DNA from: Tessaracoccus flavus
Lineage (GTDB): Bacteria; Actinomycetota; Actinomycetes; Propionibacteriales; Propionibacteriaceae
Length of the DNA: 64,000 nucleotides
Assembly: GCF_001997295.1 (NCBI RefSeq)
Contig: NZ_CP019605.1
Coordinates: 930,001-994,000 of the forward strand
Direction: 5' to 3'
The position numbers and the translations under genes were made by a program. Within the stretch, counting starts at the first letter, position 1. Each line of letters begins with the position of its first letter. The notes under the pieces were generated by a model. That model did not search any database and was not told the DNA's origin. It saw only the letters and a program-made list of their open reading frames with translations. Of this stretch, positions 62,392-64,000 are shown piece by piece.

Positions 62392-64000
62392 TCAGCTGAC
62401 CGTCGGCCGTTCGTAGTTACCGAACAGCACGAGGTTGTTGAACACCCACTTGTTCTCCTGGGTGAAGTTGTACCTTCCGGTCTTCTCGGACTTGACCGCG
62501 TTGTACACGGTGGTCCAGCGGTAGGTGCGGCAGCCGTTGCCACCGGTGGCTGCGGTGTCGCACTCGGTGCGCCACTGCTGGCCGTCGGTGCCGACGAAGG
62601 TGCCGGTCTTGCCGAGGGGGTTGTCCGCCCACTGCGCACGGGTCATGTACGGCAGGTAGGTGAGGTTGTTGAAGGCCCAGCCACGCTCGATGGTGAAGGT
62701 CGTGCCGGTGCGCTTGACCACGGAGGCCCAGATCTCGGTGCGGCAGCGCTCGGTCTGCGAGTAGTCCTCGCAGGTGGTGCGCCACAGACGACCGTTGAAG
62801 TCGTGCGTCCCAGGCATGGTGTAGGGAATGGTGCGCACGTACTCGCCGCCGCCAGGGGTCACCGGCTCAGCAGTGACCGTCAAGGCCAGTTCGGTCTCGG
62901 CGGTGGCGCCGAAGCTATCCTGCACCATGATGACCGCGGTGTAGCTCCCTGCCTCAGCAACGCTTCCCGTGATGAGGCCGGTCGCCGCGTCGATCTCGAG
63001 GCCATCGGGCAGTCCGGTGGCGGAGTAGGTGAGAGTGTCACCGTCGGCGTCGGACGCCACGACCTGGATGCTCACCGGAGCGCCCTCGACGACCGAGGCC
63101 GCCGGGATCGTCTCGATGACCGGGGCCGTGTTCGGTTCGGTCAGGGTAAGGCCGACGAGAACCGGGTCATGGTCGGAGGAGCGGTACGGGTTGGGCGCCC
63201 AGAGAGCGTCCTCCGCCGGCTGCTTGAAGCTCATGTCGTAGTCGTACAGGTCCGACTCGTCCGCGTTGATGTGCCAGGAGGCGGTACCGGTGACGTAGGG
63301 GGTGAGCGTGTCGTCGGACAAGGCGTAGTCGAGGTAGCCGACCATGCCGTCGAAGACGTAACCGTAGGCCGTTTCGCCGCTGAACTCCTTCTCGAGATCC
63401 GTGTAGCCGGCCTCAATGAAGACGTCGATCGGGTCCTCGTGGTCGTAGGCGTTCATGTCGCCGAGCACCAGCGTGCGGGTTTCGCCCTGGTCGGTGGGGT
63501 CGCTCGCGAGCCACTCCACCATCTGCTCGACCGCATCGACGCGGGTGAGGTTGCAGTTGCCCTGGCCGTCGCCGAGGTCGGGGTCGCCTTCGCAGGCCGA
63601 ACCCTTCGACTTCAGGTGGTTGACGGCCACGTTGAACATCTCGCCGGTCTCGATCTCCGCGAACGTCTGAACGATCGTGGGACGGTTCTTGCCGTCGTTG
63701 TAGTCGAGGGCCGCCCAGTCGCCGACGGGCTCCACCACGGCGGGCTGGTAGATGATCGCCTGGATGATGGCGTCGCTGCCGACCACGCCGGTGTTGATCG
63801 CGGCGTAGCGGTCCTCGTCGAGGTGCGAGTTGAGCGCGGTGACGAGGTTCTCAACCGCCGTGCCGTTGTTCTCGATCTCCATGAGGCCCACGACGTGGGC
63901 GTCGAGCTCGGCGAGGGCCGCGACGATCTTGGCCTGCTGACGCTCGAACTCCTCGACGGTGTCGGCGCCGCGGGCGTTGCGGTCCTCGCTGCGCAGGGTC
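62392..64000 (-). CDS. Secreted ExeM/NucH-type nuclease, C-terminal part (5' end outside window)
   Basis: This is the C-terminal 535 residues of a large extracellular endonuclease; the frame is open to the window edge. It has an endonuclease/exonuclease/phosphatase domain (VVGLMEIENNG, LGDMNAYDHEDP and SSDHDPVLVGLTL), then an Ig-like/He_PIG domain (IPAASVVEGAPV, YSATGLPDGLEIDAATG). Two C-terminal repeats follow, each with a short Cys-Cys loop (WRTTCEDYSQTERC, WRTECDTAATGGNGC) and a W-x-FNNL motif. Extracellular DNA breakdown for nutrients or biofilm is inferred from the family. There is no LPXTG signal, so a surface-sorting anchor is not seen. Confidence 0.9.
   Translation of the reverse strand, partial: TLRSEDRNARGADTVEEFERQQAKIVAALAELDAHVVGLMEIENNGTAVENLVTALNSHLDEDRYAAINTGVVGSDAIIQAIIYQPAVVEPVGDWAALDYNDGKNRPTIVQTFAEIETGEMFNVAVNHLKSKGSACEGDPDLGDGQGNCNLTRVDAVEQMVEWLASDPTDQGETRTLVLGDMNAYDHEDPIDVFIEAGYTDLEKEFSGETAYGYVFDGMVGYLDYALSDDTLTPYVTGTASWHINADESDLYDYDMSFKQPAEDALWAPNPYRSSDHDPVLVGLTLTEPNTAPVIETIPAASVVEGAPVSIQVVASDADGDTLTYSATGLPDGLEIDAATGLITGSVAEAGSYTAVIMVQDSFGATAETELALTVTAEPVTPGGGEYVRTIPYTMPGTHDFNGRLWRTTCEDYSQTERCRTEIWASVVKRTGTTFTIERGWAFNNLTYLPYMTRAQWADNPLGKTGTFVGTDGQQWRTECDTAATGGNGCRTYRWTTVYNAVKSEKTGRYNFTQENKWVFNNLVLFGNYERPTVS

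Overview
This 64 kb window looks like one stretch of chromosome from a G+C-rich actinobacterium. The evidence is RbpA, OpcA, SufR-suf, WhiA, a GluABCD transporter, frequent GTG starts, and many genes that start a few bases after a TANNNT -10 box (leaderless mRNAs). The gene content and order resemble Propionibacteriaceae (Tessaracoccus-like); that placement is inferred from memory of the families, not from a search. I see no rRNA, tRNA, prophage, complete insertion sequence or CRISPR array.

1-12.5 kb: the 3' two thirds of uvrA, a small membrane protein, uvrC, a biotin ECF transporter (bioYMN) behind a palindromic operator that covers its -35 box, then rapZ-yvcK-whiA and gap-pgk-tpiA. 12.5-17.5 kb: an inserted minus-strand block with a DUF222/HNH endonuclease gene, possibly cut by a stop codon, and gluABCD for glutamate uptake, whose gluB has an apparent one-base frameshift. 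17.6-21.6 kb: secG, rbpA and the minus-strand zwf-opcA-pgl operon for the oxidative pentose phosphate pathway.

21.7-26.5 kb: a tight six-gene minus-strand operon led by a quinol-dependent nitric oxide reductase. Every junction overlaps by 4-11 bases. It includes a membrane protein with a WhiB-like four-cysteine motif, a stomatin/SPFH protein and three small membrane proteins. This is the best candidate in the window for an undescribed system. 26.7-34.3 kb: ctaB, a GalT-like DUF4921 gene, a DinB-like gene, a two-sided repeat array, an M3 peptidase, ctaA and an ABC-2 exporter.

34.4-41.0 kb: sufR-sufB-sufD-Rieske-sufC-sufS-sufU-sufT, a complete Fe-S cluster assembly operon with its own repressor and a possible iron box. 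41.4-47 kb: an alpha/beta hydrolase, a two-component system, rarD and an ABC-F protein. 47-52 kb: a phosphohexomutase, a GH13 glucosidase and a GPH sugar symporter. 52-58 kb: an RlmA-type methyltransferase, SURF1, DUF3099, fabG-fabI, and an ABC ATPase-NfeD-SPFH cluster. 58-64 kb: an SBF-like transporter, a frameshifted pabB-pabC fusion, a TrmH-type methyltransferase, a HAD phosphatase and the C-terminal part of a secreted nuclease cut by the window edge.

Respiratory and metal functions recur: ctaA, ctaB and SURF1 for haem A and cytochrome oxidase assembly, suf for Fe-S clusters, and NO reductase for detoxification or denitrification.
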